Program-made: the position numbers and the translations under genes
From: Gordonia soli NBRC 108243
GTDB taxonomy: Bacteria > Actinomycetota > Actinomycetes > Mycobacteriales > Mycobacteriaceae
DNA length: 64,000 nt
Assembly (NCBI RefSeq): GCF_000334455.1
Contig: NZ_BANX01000005.1
Coordinates: 124,001 to 188,000, forward strand
Reading direction: 5' to 3'
The notes under the pieces: generated by a model
What the model saw: the letters and a program-made list of their open reading frames with translations, nothing else
Databases searched by the model: none
What the model was told of the DNA's origin: nothing
In this document: positions 16,287 to 23,799 of the stretch, piece after piece
Layout: every line of letters begins with the position of its first letter
Numbering within the stretch: position 1 is the first letter of the stretch

Positions 16287-17605
16287 CGGTCACGCATCCG
16301 CTCGGGTGGTGTGATGGATGCGCCGACGGTGCCGGACACAGTGGGGAACTCTGAAGGGGGGAACTCTGCAGGGGTGGATTCTGCGGTGGGGAAAGCTGCG
16401 GTGGGGAAGACTGCGGTGAGCTCGTACCCGCCGACATCGCGGTCCCCGACGTACAACCGTCCACCGTGCGCGTCGACGCGCTCGCGGATTCCGATCAGGC
16501 CGAATCCTGTGCCGTCATCAGTCCGCGATCCGCGCGTGCCGGTGCCGTCGTCGGTCACCCGAATCGTCACGTCGTCGGCGCCGAATCGGACGATGACGTC
16601 CACGCGACCGACGTCCGGTCCCGCGTGCCGTCGGACATTGGTGAGTGCCTCCTGCACAACGCGATACACCGTCAAGCCGACGTCCGCTGTGGATGAACTG
16701 CTGTCACCCTCGACCTGGAGGCGGACCGGTAGTCCGGCAGACCGCTCGGTCTCGACGAGTGCCGCGAGCTGAGTGATGCGCGACGACGGCGCCACATCGT
16801 CATGGCCGCCGCGGTCATCGCGGTCATCGCGCAGGATACCGAGCATCCGACGCATCTCCACCAGTCCCGATCGTCCGGTGTCGCGGACGGACAACATCGC
16901 CTGACGAGCACGCTGTGGATCGGACTCGACGGCTGCGGCCGCGCCTTCGGACAGCACGACGACGACACCGAGTCCGTGGGAGACGACGTCGTGGATCTCC
17001 CGTGCCATCCGGGTACGTTCCTGTGCGACAGCAGCATCGGCGAGAGCTCGCTGCTCGCGTTCGGCCTGCTCGGCTCGATCGCGGAGCGCGGTGAGTCGGT
17101 CCCGGCGAAGTCGGGCCAACAGACCCCAGGTCCACACCCATCCCACCACGACCAGCACGACGCCGAGTTCGCCGATGTCGACGAAATCCTCGTCCAGATT
17201 CGGGATGACCGCGGCCAACAGCCACGCGACCGCGGCGCAGGCCACCGTCGCCGACACCACGGTCTGGCGGAGGGCGGCGACGGTGTAAACCGCTGCCAGC
17301 AGCATCACATCGGCGACGATGAGCGGTGCACCGCAGAGCAGCTGGACGATCGCGGCGACAAGCATGGTCACGGCGACACCTACGGGCCGGGTGCGTCGAG
17401 CGACGAGAGCGAAACACAGGATCGCGGACACGGCGACGAGCACCCCGAACCGGAGCGGATGCGTGGAGTGTTCCATCAGGAGCGGAAGGTTGTAGGCGAA
17501 CACCGCAGCGCCGATGATGATCTCGGGCAACCAGGACGCCGGCGGTGGTCGTCGGGACAGCAGTCCGGGCGGGGCTGCCCCACGCATGGCTGCCGAGGAG
17601 TTCAC
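16283..17605 (-). CDS. Sensor histidine kinase (NarL-type, HisKA_3)
   Basis: 440 residues. Five or six membrane helices occupy residues ~25-165 with almost no extracellular domain, which suggests intramembrane sensing. A coiled segment (RDRAEQAEREQRALAD) leads to the HisKA_3 motif REIHDVVSHGLGV, with phospho-His near 205, then an HATPase domain ending at GYELTAVFP. After the usual end the chain carries an extra low-complexity tail with repeated FPTA/FPT units encoded by imperfect DNA repeats (about 16340-16420). It overlaps the hydrolase gene upstream and the regulator downstream by four bases each, so all three are one operon. Confidence 0.9.
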   Translation of the reverse strand: MNSSAAMRGAAPPGLLSRRPPPASWLPEIIIGAAVFAYNLPLLMEHSTHPLRFGVLVAVSAILCFALVARRTRPVGVAVTMLVAAIVQLLCGAPLIVADVMLLAAVYTVAALRQTVVSATVACAAVAWLLAAVIPNLDEDFVDIGELGVVLVVVGWVWTWGLLARLRRDRLTALRDRAEQAEREQRALADAAVAQERTRMAREIHDVVSHGLGVVVVLSEGAAAAVESDPQRARQAMLSVRDTGRSGLVEMRRMLGILRDDRDDRGGHDDVAPSSRITQLAALVETERSAGLPVRLQVEGDSSSSTADVGLTVYRVVQEALTNVRRHAGPDVGRVDVIVRFGADDVTIRVTDDGTGTRGSRTDDGTGFGLIGIRERVDAHGGRLYVGDRDVGGYELTAVFPTAAFPTAESTPAEFPPSEFPTVSGTVGASITPPERMRDR

Positions 17606-18426
17606 CGTCCGGCGAACTCTCTGATCTCGCCGACCAGGAGATGTGGCGCAGTCACGTGAGCGAGATGCTCCTGGCGCGGCAGCACCCGCTCGGTCGCATC
17701 GGGCAGCGCGTCGCGGAGATACGCGGTCGCGGTGATGAGAAACGGCGAACTCACCTCACCGTGCACGAGGAGTGTCCGCACCGAGAGTGCGCCGAAGTCG
17801 GTCAACAGCGCTGCACTGCCGTCGATCTCGACGAGTTCGCGGGTCCAGGTCGGTGCGAGTTCGAGGATTGCTGGCCAGCCGGGTCCGGCCTCCAGAGCCT
17901 CTGCGAGCTCCGGCGGCAGACGCAGGAAGTGCTCGGCGGCGATGCGGACCGCGGCTTCCCGATCACCGCGATCGATCGCCTCGGCGTACGGCGCGAGGTT
18001 CGCTCCCGCTACCGGACCCTCGACGGGGAGTGGTGGTTCGTAGAGGACCAGGGCTGCGACATCGGTACCGCGACGGATGGTTTCGAGGGCGCAGATCGCA
18101 CCGTAGGAGTGTCCGAGCAGGACCGGTGTCTGGCCGGTGTCGAGTGCCGCGCGTGCCACCACTGCGGCGATGTCGGCTGCCTCGACCCCGAGCGAGTACT
18201 CCGGCGCATCGCCCGACAGTCCGCGACCGCGGCGATCGATGATGTAGACGGAGTTGGTGGCGGCGAGCTGGGTTCCGACCGCCAGCCACTGCTCGCCGGT
18301 GGAGATGCTGCCGTGCACGATCACGACGGGACTGCCGGTCCCGATCCGGCGGAAGCCGATGGTCGTGCCGTCGGGGGCGTTGACGGAGTCGGAGACGAAC
18401 TCGGACACCGTGTCTGATGCGGTCAT
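17602..18426 (-). CDS. Alpha/beta hydrolase
   Basis: 274 residues with the alpha/beta hydrolase order: oxyanion motif VIVHGSIST, nucleophile motif LLGHSYGAI, a likely acid near LLVHGEVSSPF and catalytic His in RQEHLAHVTAP. There is no signal peptide, so it is cytoplasmic. It is the first gene of the kinase/regulator operon, overlapping the kinase start by four bases, so it might modify a compound sensed or expelled by the downstream system; that is inference. The substrate is not deducible. Confidence 0.85.
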   Translation of the reverse strand: MTASDTVSEFVSDSVNAPDGTTIGFRRIGTGSPVVIVHGSISTGEQWLAVGTQLAATNSVYIIDRRGRGLSGDAPEYSLGVEAADIAAVVARAALDTGQTPVLLGHSYGAICALETIRRGTDVAALVLYEPPLPVEGPVAGANLAPYAEAIDRGDREAAVRIAAEHFLRLPPELAEALEAGPGWPAILELAPTWTRELVEIDGSAALLTDFGALSVRTLLVHGEVSSPFLITATAYLRDALPDATERVLPRQEHLAHVTAPHLLVGEIREFAGR

Positions 18427-18505
18427 GTGCGGCGCGTACCCCCGGCGTGCGGATGTCGGTCAGGAATCGGCCCGTTGGATCGCCAGGTCCGTGCCGACGT
18501 CGTCA

Positions 18506-18521
18506 CCGTACACCTGTACGC
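18506..18521. promoter_or_regulatory. Near-palindromic operator-like site related to 9444-9459
   Basis: CCGTACACCTGTACGC differs at two positions from the perfect palindrome at 9444-9459. It lies about 80 bases upstream of the hydrolase/kinase/regulator operon (start 18426). CACCGTAC and GTACGGGTG further form a wider dyad around it. It may be the operator of a TetR-type regulator; the TetR gene at 18621 is the nearest candidate. Confidence 0.45.
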
Positions 18522-18620
18522 ACGTACGGGTGCCGCGGCTCCCATCGGAGCGGGCGGTGTGGGGCGAGCCGCTGGCACAGGGGGCGAGCGCGGCCGGGCG
18601 GGAGACGGTGGGCTGGGAGC

Positions 18621-19253
18621 TCACGACTTCGGCGCCTGACCTCCGGTGGCGCCGGCCAGCAGGAGTTGCAGAGCGGTCAACAGAATGGTCCGGTCTGTGC
18701 GTCGCGGCGGCGGGTCCACGAGGTACTGCATGGCGAGACCGTCGGCCAGTGCGGTGACGATGGCGCCCAGGGTGTCCGAGTCGACGGAGGCGCTGATGCC
18801 GGCCTGATCGAGCATGTGCCCGATCAGCGCCGACATGGCACCGCGGATCTGGCCGTGACGCTCAATGAATGCGGGGCGCAGGGACTCGTCGCGCATCGCT
18901 GCCGACCAGAACTCGATCAGGAGCTGGGCGTCGTCCGGGCGGTCTTGTAACAGCTGGTCGTAGTGATCCGCGGCCTTGCGGATCGCGTCGTCGGCGCCGT
19001 CGGCCGGCCTGACGGCGGTCCCATAGCCCGCCGACCACTGGAGGAACCACTCGTCGAAGACCGCGAGGAAGACCTCACGCTTACCGGGGAAGTGGTTGTA
19101 CAGAGCTCCCGTCGAGACACCTGCCTCCGCGACGATGTCCTGCACCGTCGCGTCGCGATACCCCCTACGGGCGAACACTTTCGACGCCGCGGCGAGCAGG
19201 TTCTGACGGGTGCTCTGCCGTCGCTCGGACTGACTACGTCGCTCGGTGACCAT
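18621..19253 (-). CDS. TetR-family transcriptional regulator
   Basis: 210 residues. The helix-turn-helix is ATVQDIVAEAGVSTGALYNHF, followed by the usual GKREVFLAVFDEWF helix. The C-terminal half is a TetR_C_6-like ligand domain. It is divergent from the alpha/beta hydrolase gene at 19315 with a 61-base AT-rich gap that should hold shared promoters and an operator. Self-control and repression of the hydrolase are likely. Confidence 0.9.
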   Translation of the reverse strand: MVTERRSQSERRQSTRQNLLAAASKVFARRGYRDATVQDIVAEAGVSTGALYNHFPGKREVFLAVFDEWFLQWSAGYGTAVRPADGADDAIRKAADHYDQLLQDRPDDAQLLIEFWSAAMRDESLRPAFIERHGQIRGAMSALIGHMLDQAGISASVDSDTLGAIVTALADGLAMQYLVDPPPRRTDRTILLTALQLLLAGATGGQAPKS

Positions 19254-19278
19254 CGTGTCGGAGTTTACCCAGCACTAT

Positions 19279-19304
19279 TTACATAACGGGCATTCGGTAT
19301 CTAA
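19279..19304. promoter_or_regulatory. Inverted repeat between divergent TetR and hydrolase genes
   Basis: TTACATA and TATCTAA form 7-base arms (one mismatch) 12 bases apart, in an AT-rich stretch unlike the surrounding DNA. It is the best operator candidate for the TetR regulator encoded at 18621-19253. A -10-like TATCTAA overlaps the right arm. Confidence 0.4.
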
Positions 19305-19314
19305 CATGCATCGC

Positions 19315-20238
19315 ATGACACTCACCGAACCGGCCGTCGAGGCGCGCGACGGCGTCGGAATCCGACGCGACGTGATCGTCGACGGGCATCGCATCGCGTA
19401 CCTGGAAGCGGGGCAGGGCGACCGGACCGTGGTGCTCCTGCACGGTCTGGCGGCGTCGTGGGACTACTGGCACCGGACCATCCCGGCACTCGCCGAGACC
19501 CACCGCGTCATCGCCGTCGACCTCCCGGGTTTCGGCAGGTCGGAGAAGCGTTCGGCCCGCGGGCTCGACGATCTCCGGCACGTCGTCCCCGCGTTGTTCG
19601 ACGCGGTCGGCGTCGACCGGTGCGATCTGATCGGACATTCGATGGGCACGCTGGTGGCGTGCGAGATCGCGGCACGTCATCCGGACCGGATCGACCGGGT
19701 CGTGCTCAGCGGTGGCCCGATCACGTCGGTCATCGACCTGTTCAACAACCCCATCCGCACGCTGTCGTCGAATCCGCGGGTCGCGACGTTTCTCATCGAA
19801 GCGGCGACCGCGGGTCTTCGGCCACCGGCTTCGGTGCGTCGCCTGATCCTCGGTCGGCGCTGGGCACGATGGCTCGCCACTCGCCCGTACGTGCCGCACC
19901 CGGCCAAGCTCGCCGACGAGGATGTGGCAGGCATCCTCGTCGGGGTGGGCGCGCCGGGGGTGTTCTCCACGCTCCGTGAGGGATTCGGATACGACTTGCG
20001 TCCCGCTCTGGCCGGCGTCGACCGGCCGATCATCGTGGTCAACGGCGAGCGCGACCTCATCTGCCCGCCCGCGGATGCGCGCGCATTCGCCGCCGACAAC
20101 GACGCGGTGGAGGCGGTGCACATCATCCCCGACGTCGGGCACTGGGCGATGCTGGAGGCGCCCGACGAGTTCAACGAGATCGTGGTCGAGTTCTTGCAGC
20201 GGAGTCGGGCAGCGGAGTCGGGCAGGGGATCGTCGTGA
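19315..20238 (+). CDS. Alpha/beta hydrolase
   Basis: 307 residues from ATG 19315 (ATG 19306 is possible). The hydrolase fold is clear: VVLLHGLAASWDYWH (oxyanion loop), VDLPGFGRSE, nucleophile motif LIGHSMGTLVA, a late acid in NGERDLICPP and His in DVGHWAMLEAPDEF. This subgroup includes esterases, epoxide hydrolases and C-C bond hydrolases. TetR control and an overlap with the next gene suggest a small inducible operon. The substrate is unknown. Confidence 0.88.
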   Translation: MTLTEPAVEARDGVGIRRDVIVDGHRIAYLEAGQGDRTVVLLHGLAASWDYWHRTIPALAETHRVIAVDLPGFGRSEKRSARGLDDLRHVVPALFDAVGVDRCDLIGHSMGTLVACEIAARHPDRIDRVVLSGGPITSVIDLFNNPIRTLSSNPRVATFLIEAATAGLRPPASVRRLILGRRWARWLATRPYVPHPAKLADEDVAGILVGVGAPGVFSTLREGFGYDLRPALAGVDRPIIVVNGERDLICPPADARAFAADNDAVEAVHIIPDVGHWAMLEAPDEFNEIVVEFLQRSRAAESGRGSS

Positions 20239-20729
20239 ACGAGATCCCGGCAGAGCTGCGAGGCGATCTCCGTCGGCTGATCGAGTCGGAGGAACTCGGT
20301 GAATCGTTCTTCGGTGCCGCGGCGGCGAGGTCTCAGGACGAGGCGCGTGTCAAGGCATGGGATGCGTTGCACCGCTTGGAGTTCCAGACGAATATCGGTG
20401 TCCGTCGCTTCGTCGAGACCGTCGGTGCGGGTGTCACGACCACCAATCGACTCGCCGAGACAGCAGGCACGGTCGGGGGTACCGCGATGCTCCTGCTCCC
20501 GTGGCGGGCGCAGATGACGTCGGTCCGATTGGGCACGCATCGCTACCTGCCGGCGTTCCGTCGACTGGCCGCGGGATTCGCGGGCACCGAGCACCAGGAG
20601 TTCTTCGACTACGTCGTCGCTCACGAGCTCGCGATCATCGACTTCACCGAACGCACGCTGTTCGATGAGCGATCGCCGCTCGACGCGGTACATCGACTGT
20701 TGGACCGGCCTGTCCCGCAGAATGACTGA
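20235..20729 (+). CDS. Conserved hypothetical protein, ferritin-like helical appearance
   Basis: 164 residues beginning at GTG 20235, which overlaps the hydrolase stop; AGGGGA lies upstream. The sequence is helical with many Glu and His residues (ALHRLEFQTNIGVRRF, EHQEFFDYVVAHELAI), which suggests a four-helix bundle, but I do not see a full diiron motif. No membrane segments or signal peptide. The coupling implies a role with the hydrolase. The function is not recognised. Confidence 0.7.
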   Translation: MNEIPAELRGDLRRLIESEELGESFFGAAAARSQDEARVKAWDALHRLEFQTNIGVRRFVETVGAGVTTTNRLAETAGTVGGTAMLLLPWRAQMTSVRLGTHRYLPAFRRLAAGFAGTEHQEFFDYVVAHELAIIDFTERTLFDERSPLDAVHRLLDRPVPQND

Positions 20730-20754
20730 CGTCTTCGCCCGCGGTCGCTTGCGG

Positions 20755-20793
20755 TGCCGACGGGTGGGGGTCGTCGACGCCGCCGTCGGCACA
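20755..20793. terminator. Hairpin between convergent genes
   Basis: GTGCCGACG and CGTCGGCAC are perfect 9-base arms 21 bases apart, lying between the plus-strand gene ending at 20729 and the minus-strand TetR gene ending at 20799. There is no T-run, as is common in actinobacteria. It is a likely bidirectional terminator. Confidence 0.5.
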
Positions 20794-20798
20794 CCCGG

Positions 20799-21596
20799 CT
20801 AGGAACTGGCGCGCTGAGCGCTCGCGTCGCCGTCCAGAGTTGCGTGGCCCGCCGCGATGATGAGGTCGGTCATCCGCGCGAACCGTGCGTCGGCGTCGCC
20901 GACCACCAGCTCCCCCATCGCGGCCACATGTGGGGTGTCGGCGAGTCGCTTGGCGCGCTCGGCGACGTCGACCGGTTCGGTGGTGCGGTGTTGTTCGTTG
21001 ATGCAGAAGCCGACGGTCGCATGCTGCGCGGTCTGGAACAGGTCGACGAGCTGATCGGGTGCGATCCCCTGCGCCGAGAACCTGGCCAGCGTCGGTTCGA
21101 TCTCCCGTAGCAGTGCGTCGTCGACGATGACGGCGCTGCTCGCCGCCCTGGCCCCGTCGCGCCTGCTCAGCAGGCTGGCGCGGAGTCGGCGCATGTACTC
21201 ACCGATGAGCTCGGGCCAGGGTGGGATCGCGTCACCGTCGGTGACCGTCACAGCACGGATGGGCGTTCGCCAGAGTTCGGTCGCTGTCTGTTCGAGCAGT
21301 GCGCGCTTGTTGCTCACGTACCAATACAGCGCCGGGGCTTGCACATCGAGTCGTCGGGCGACCCCGCGCAGCGATATCGCATCCAGACCGACATCGTCGA
21401 GTTCGTCGAGTGCAGCGGCGACGACCCTGGCGAGATCGAGTCCTTTGCTCCTGACCGCCTGTGCCACGCCGGAGCCCGTCGGTCGTGGCGGCGAGGCGTC
21501 CGGGGCGGGCGACGGTGCCGACGTCGAGTTGGTCGCTGTCGAGCCGATCCCCGCGGAGCCTGACGACGCCTTCGCCGGGCGCAGCCATCGGATCAC
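20799..21596 (-). CDS. TetR-family regulator with TetR_C_1-type C-terminus
   Basis: About 265 residues if started at GTG 21596; the true start is uncertain and could be further in. After an Ala/Pro/Ser-rich leader, the helix-turn-helix reads ISLRGVARRLDVQAPALYWYV, followed by NKRALLEQTATELW. This resembles TetR/TetR_C_1 regulators such as the tetracycline repressor. The C-terminal core has GFCINEQHR. It is transcribed away from the decayed lipase gene. The role is unknown. Confidence 0.78.
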   Translation of the reverse strand: MIRWLRPAKASSGSAGIGSTATNSTSAPSPAPDASPPRPTGSGVAQAVRSKGLDLARVVAAALDELDDVGLDAISLRGVARRLDVQAPALYWYVSNKRALLEQTATELWRTPIRAVTVTDGDAIPPWPELIGEYMRRLRASLLSRRDGARAASSAVIVDDALLREIEPTLARFSAQGIAPDQLVDLFQTAQHATVGFCINEQHRTTEPVDVAERAKRLADTPHVAAMGELVVGDADARFARMTDLIIAAGHATLDGDASAQRASS

Positions 21597-22587
21597 GACC
21601 GCACCAGCGACTCGTGGCACGAGCCGGAGGCTCGGCGCCGGACGGTGACCGCCCTGATGCTGATCCCGGACGAGGTGACCAGCGCGGCGCTGACCAGTTA
21701 CCAGCACAGCAGCGCGGTTGCGCGAAACGACGTGCTGGCCGTCGCGGGCACGGCGCATCGTCGGGCCGCGACCACGCTCCCCCCGTACCGGGCGCATCGT
21801 CGTCGCGGGCGACTACCTCGGCCTCGGCGGAGGAGATGGGCGGCACCCGTGGCTCGATGCAGGCACCGAGGCGGCCGCGACGGTGGATCTGCTGCGCGTG
21901 ACGCCTGCCGTGCTGGGCCGTCTGGGAGTGCCGGTGCCCACGCAGTCCGATCTCGTCGGCTTCTCCCAGGGGGGACACACGACGATGGCGTCCGCGCGCG
22001 TGATCACCGCGGGTGCTTCGATCCCCTTCGGAATCCGCTCGATCATCGGCATCTCCGGCCCGTACGTCCTGTCCGAGGTGGACGTGCCCGCCCTGATGGA
22101 CGGTAGGTCGGACCCGAACGTCCGATCGCTGGCCCTGGCCCGTCTCACGCTGTCGGCCGAACTCCGCGGCAACGATCTCGCACACATGTATGCGCCGGGC
22201 CGGCGGGATCGCGTGCACCGACTGTTCGACGGGTCGAAGACCGACGTCGAGGTCGTGAGAGCGCTCCCGCCTGACCCGCGCACGATCTTCAGCGACTGGG
22301 GATGGCGCGAACTCGGCGATGGCACTAGTGATTTCGGTCGATGGCTCGCGGATACCAGTGGAGTCTGTCAGGAGTGGGGGCGCGACGCGGACGTCACGTT
22401 GATGTACGGCCGACTCGACACCAGTGCGTTGCCGCGCAACACCCGACTGTGTGCCGAACACCTGAACGTCGAGGGCGCGCGGTTGCAGGTCATCTCACTC
22501 GGCGATGTCGACCACATCGAGTCCGGTGTGATCGGGACCGACCGGGCCGCACGCATCCTCGCCGATCGGGATCGACTGCGCCGCTGA
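21597..22587 (+). pseudogene. Decayed secretory lipase-like alpha/beta hydrolase
   Basis: The C-terminal two thirds is intact in frame: GRIVVAGDYLGLGGGDG, GTEAAATVDLLR, nucleophile motif VGFSQGGHT, and a late His in GDVDHIESGV. The N-terminal third lies in another frame (VTALMLIPDEVTSAALTSYQ, from about 21609) and ends near AVARND. Homologues join these parts through ~40 more residues, so an internal deletion with frame change near 21740-21780 is likely. The signal peptide is missing too, because the reading frame is closed upstream at 21561. Intact relatives are secreted lipases/esterases of mycolata. Loss of function is expected unless a shorter form is translated. Confidence 0.7.
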
Positions 22588-23047
22588 TGGAAGGCGTGTT
22601 CGATGGGTTCGACCGGCTGCGCGAGGAGTTCCGGCACGTCTTTTCACCCGAACAGCGTGAGGAACGTCGGATGGGGCGATGTTGAACGCGATGAGGGGGT
22701 CGACGATGCGCGTGCATCGACGGCGCGCTTGGCGATCCCGTCGACGGTGGGTTGGTTGTCGGTGACGCCGACCTCGCACGCCCTCGCCGACGACGTGGGG
22801 GGATTCGTCCGTGGCGTCCGGCCGTAGCGGTTCTCGTCGACGCCACACTCATCCGCGGGATTCTCCTACCGGCCCTGCTCCGACTGTCGGATTCGCGGAC
22901 CTGGTAGCGCCCGCGCCCCTCGCGCGTGTCGCGGTCGCCCGGCACTGAGCGGGGACGGATGGATGTGTCGCCGTCCGGCGCGTCGGCACCCGACATCGAC
23001 ACAATCCGGCAGCGCGATCGCTCGTACAGATCGCGAGCGTACGAAGG
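22588..23047. other. Intergenic stretch without a supported gene
   Basis: Open frames occur on both strands (for example a 32-residue frame from ATG 22587 with EEFRHVFSPEQREERR, and a plus frame ending at 22827), but none resembles a family I know and none has a good ribosome-binding site. The stretch may hold remnants of decayed genes. A 6-base dyad TCGTAC/GTACGA lies near 23022-23044, just past the MerR-like gene end. Confidence 0.4.
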
Positions 23048-23734
23048 TCACCGCGAAGTGACGGTTTGTCGGTATCGCCGCTGTCGGCACGCCTGCGAGC
23101 AGTACTTGCGGGGACGCCCGCGTGCGGAACGCTCGACGGGGCTGCCGCAACTTGCGCAGCTCGGCGCATCCGGTCCCGGCCCCATTTCGTCACGAACACC
23201 CGACATATCGTCACGAGTGGAGAGTCGATCGGTCTGACGCCCGGCGAACATCGCCGCGGCCACCAGGTCAGACTCGGCTATGCGACCCCGCGGGGTGTGA
23301 CGCCGGAGTTCGTCGTCGAGGTGCGGGCAGTTCGTCGCCATGTCGTCGTCGGTGCAGAGCAGCAGGTGGACGAGGTAGGCCCGCGCGTTCAGGAGTTCCT
23401 CGATCGTGGCGTCGATGACCGCCGCGTGATCTCTGATCACGCTCTGCCACTGCGCATGCCGATTGCCCACGGTCACCGACGCCGTGCGTTCTAGGGGCAT
23501 CGAACCGGTGACGCTGCATAGGTACGCGAGGCCGATGCGACGGAGTTCGGTGGCGTCATACACGCGCCGCCCACCTGATCGACTCGGGTCGGGCAGAACG
23601 CCCTGGCGCTCCCACCATCGCACTGTCGACGGTGCGATACCGAAGAGCGCCGCGGCATCGCCGATGGTGGCCGACTGTTGTGTCATCAGTTCATTTGACA
23701 TCACGTCGACATGAAGCGAAAGGATCTCGCTCAT
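23048..23734 (-). CDS. MerR-like regulator with C-terminal Cys-rich (zinc-ribbon-like) tail
   Basis: 228 residues. The N-terminal MerR-type winged helix has IGDAAALFGIAPSTVRWWER, then RVYDATELRRIGLAYL. A middle helical region contains TDDDMATNCPHLDDEL. The C-terminal ~35 residues hold CASCG, then GRPRKYCSQACRQRRYRQ, a four-cysteine pattern that could bind zinc. ATG 23734 is the longest start; ATG 23698 and 23686 are alternatives. It diverges from the ABC exporter pair at 23800 with only 65 bases between, so it probably controls that operon. The effector is unknown; metal or redox sensing by the cysteines is speculation. Confidence 0.78.
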   Translation of the reverse strand: MSEILSLHVDVMSNELMTQQSATIGDAAALFGIAPSTVRWWERQGVLPDPSRSGGRRVYDATELRRIGLAYLCSVTGSMPLERTASVTVGNRHAQWQSVIRDHAAVIDATIEELLNARAYLVHLLLCTDDDMATNCPHLDDELRRHTPRGRIAESDLVAAAMFAGRQTDRLSTRDDMSGVRDEMGPGPDAPSCASCGSPVERSARGRPRKYCSQACRQRRYRQTVTSR

Positions 23735-23799
23735 CGAGCACAGCTTCCGAGCGGCTGCGTCGCCGACGCGCGGACGGACGGCTGGAGAAGAGGGCGTAG

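Noticed and set aside
22603..22827. Plus-strand 74-residue open frame
   Set aside because: No ribosome-binding site, no recognisable homology, and an equally plausible frame exists on the other strand; left as unassigned.
22998..23070. Possible third copy of the 69-bp element (CGTACAGATCGCG)
   Set aside because: Only one arm matches; the centre and the other arm are absent, and the stretch overlaps the end of the MerR-like gene.
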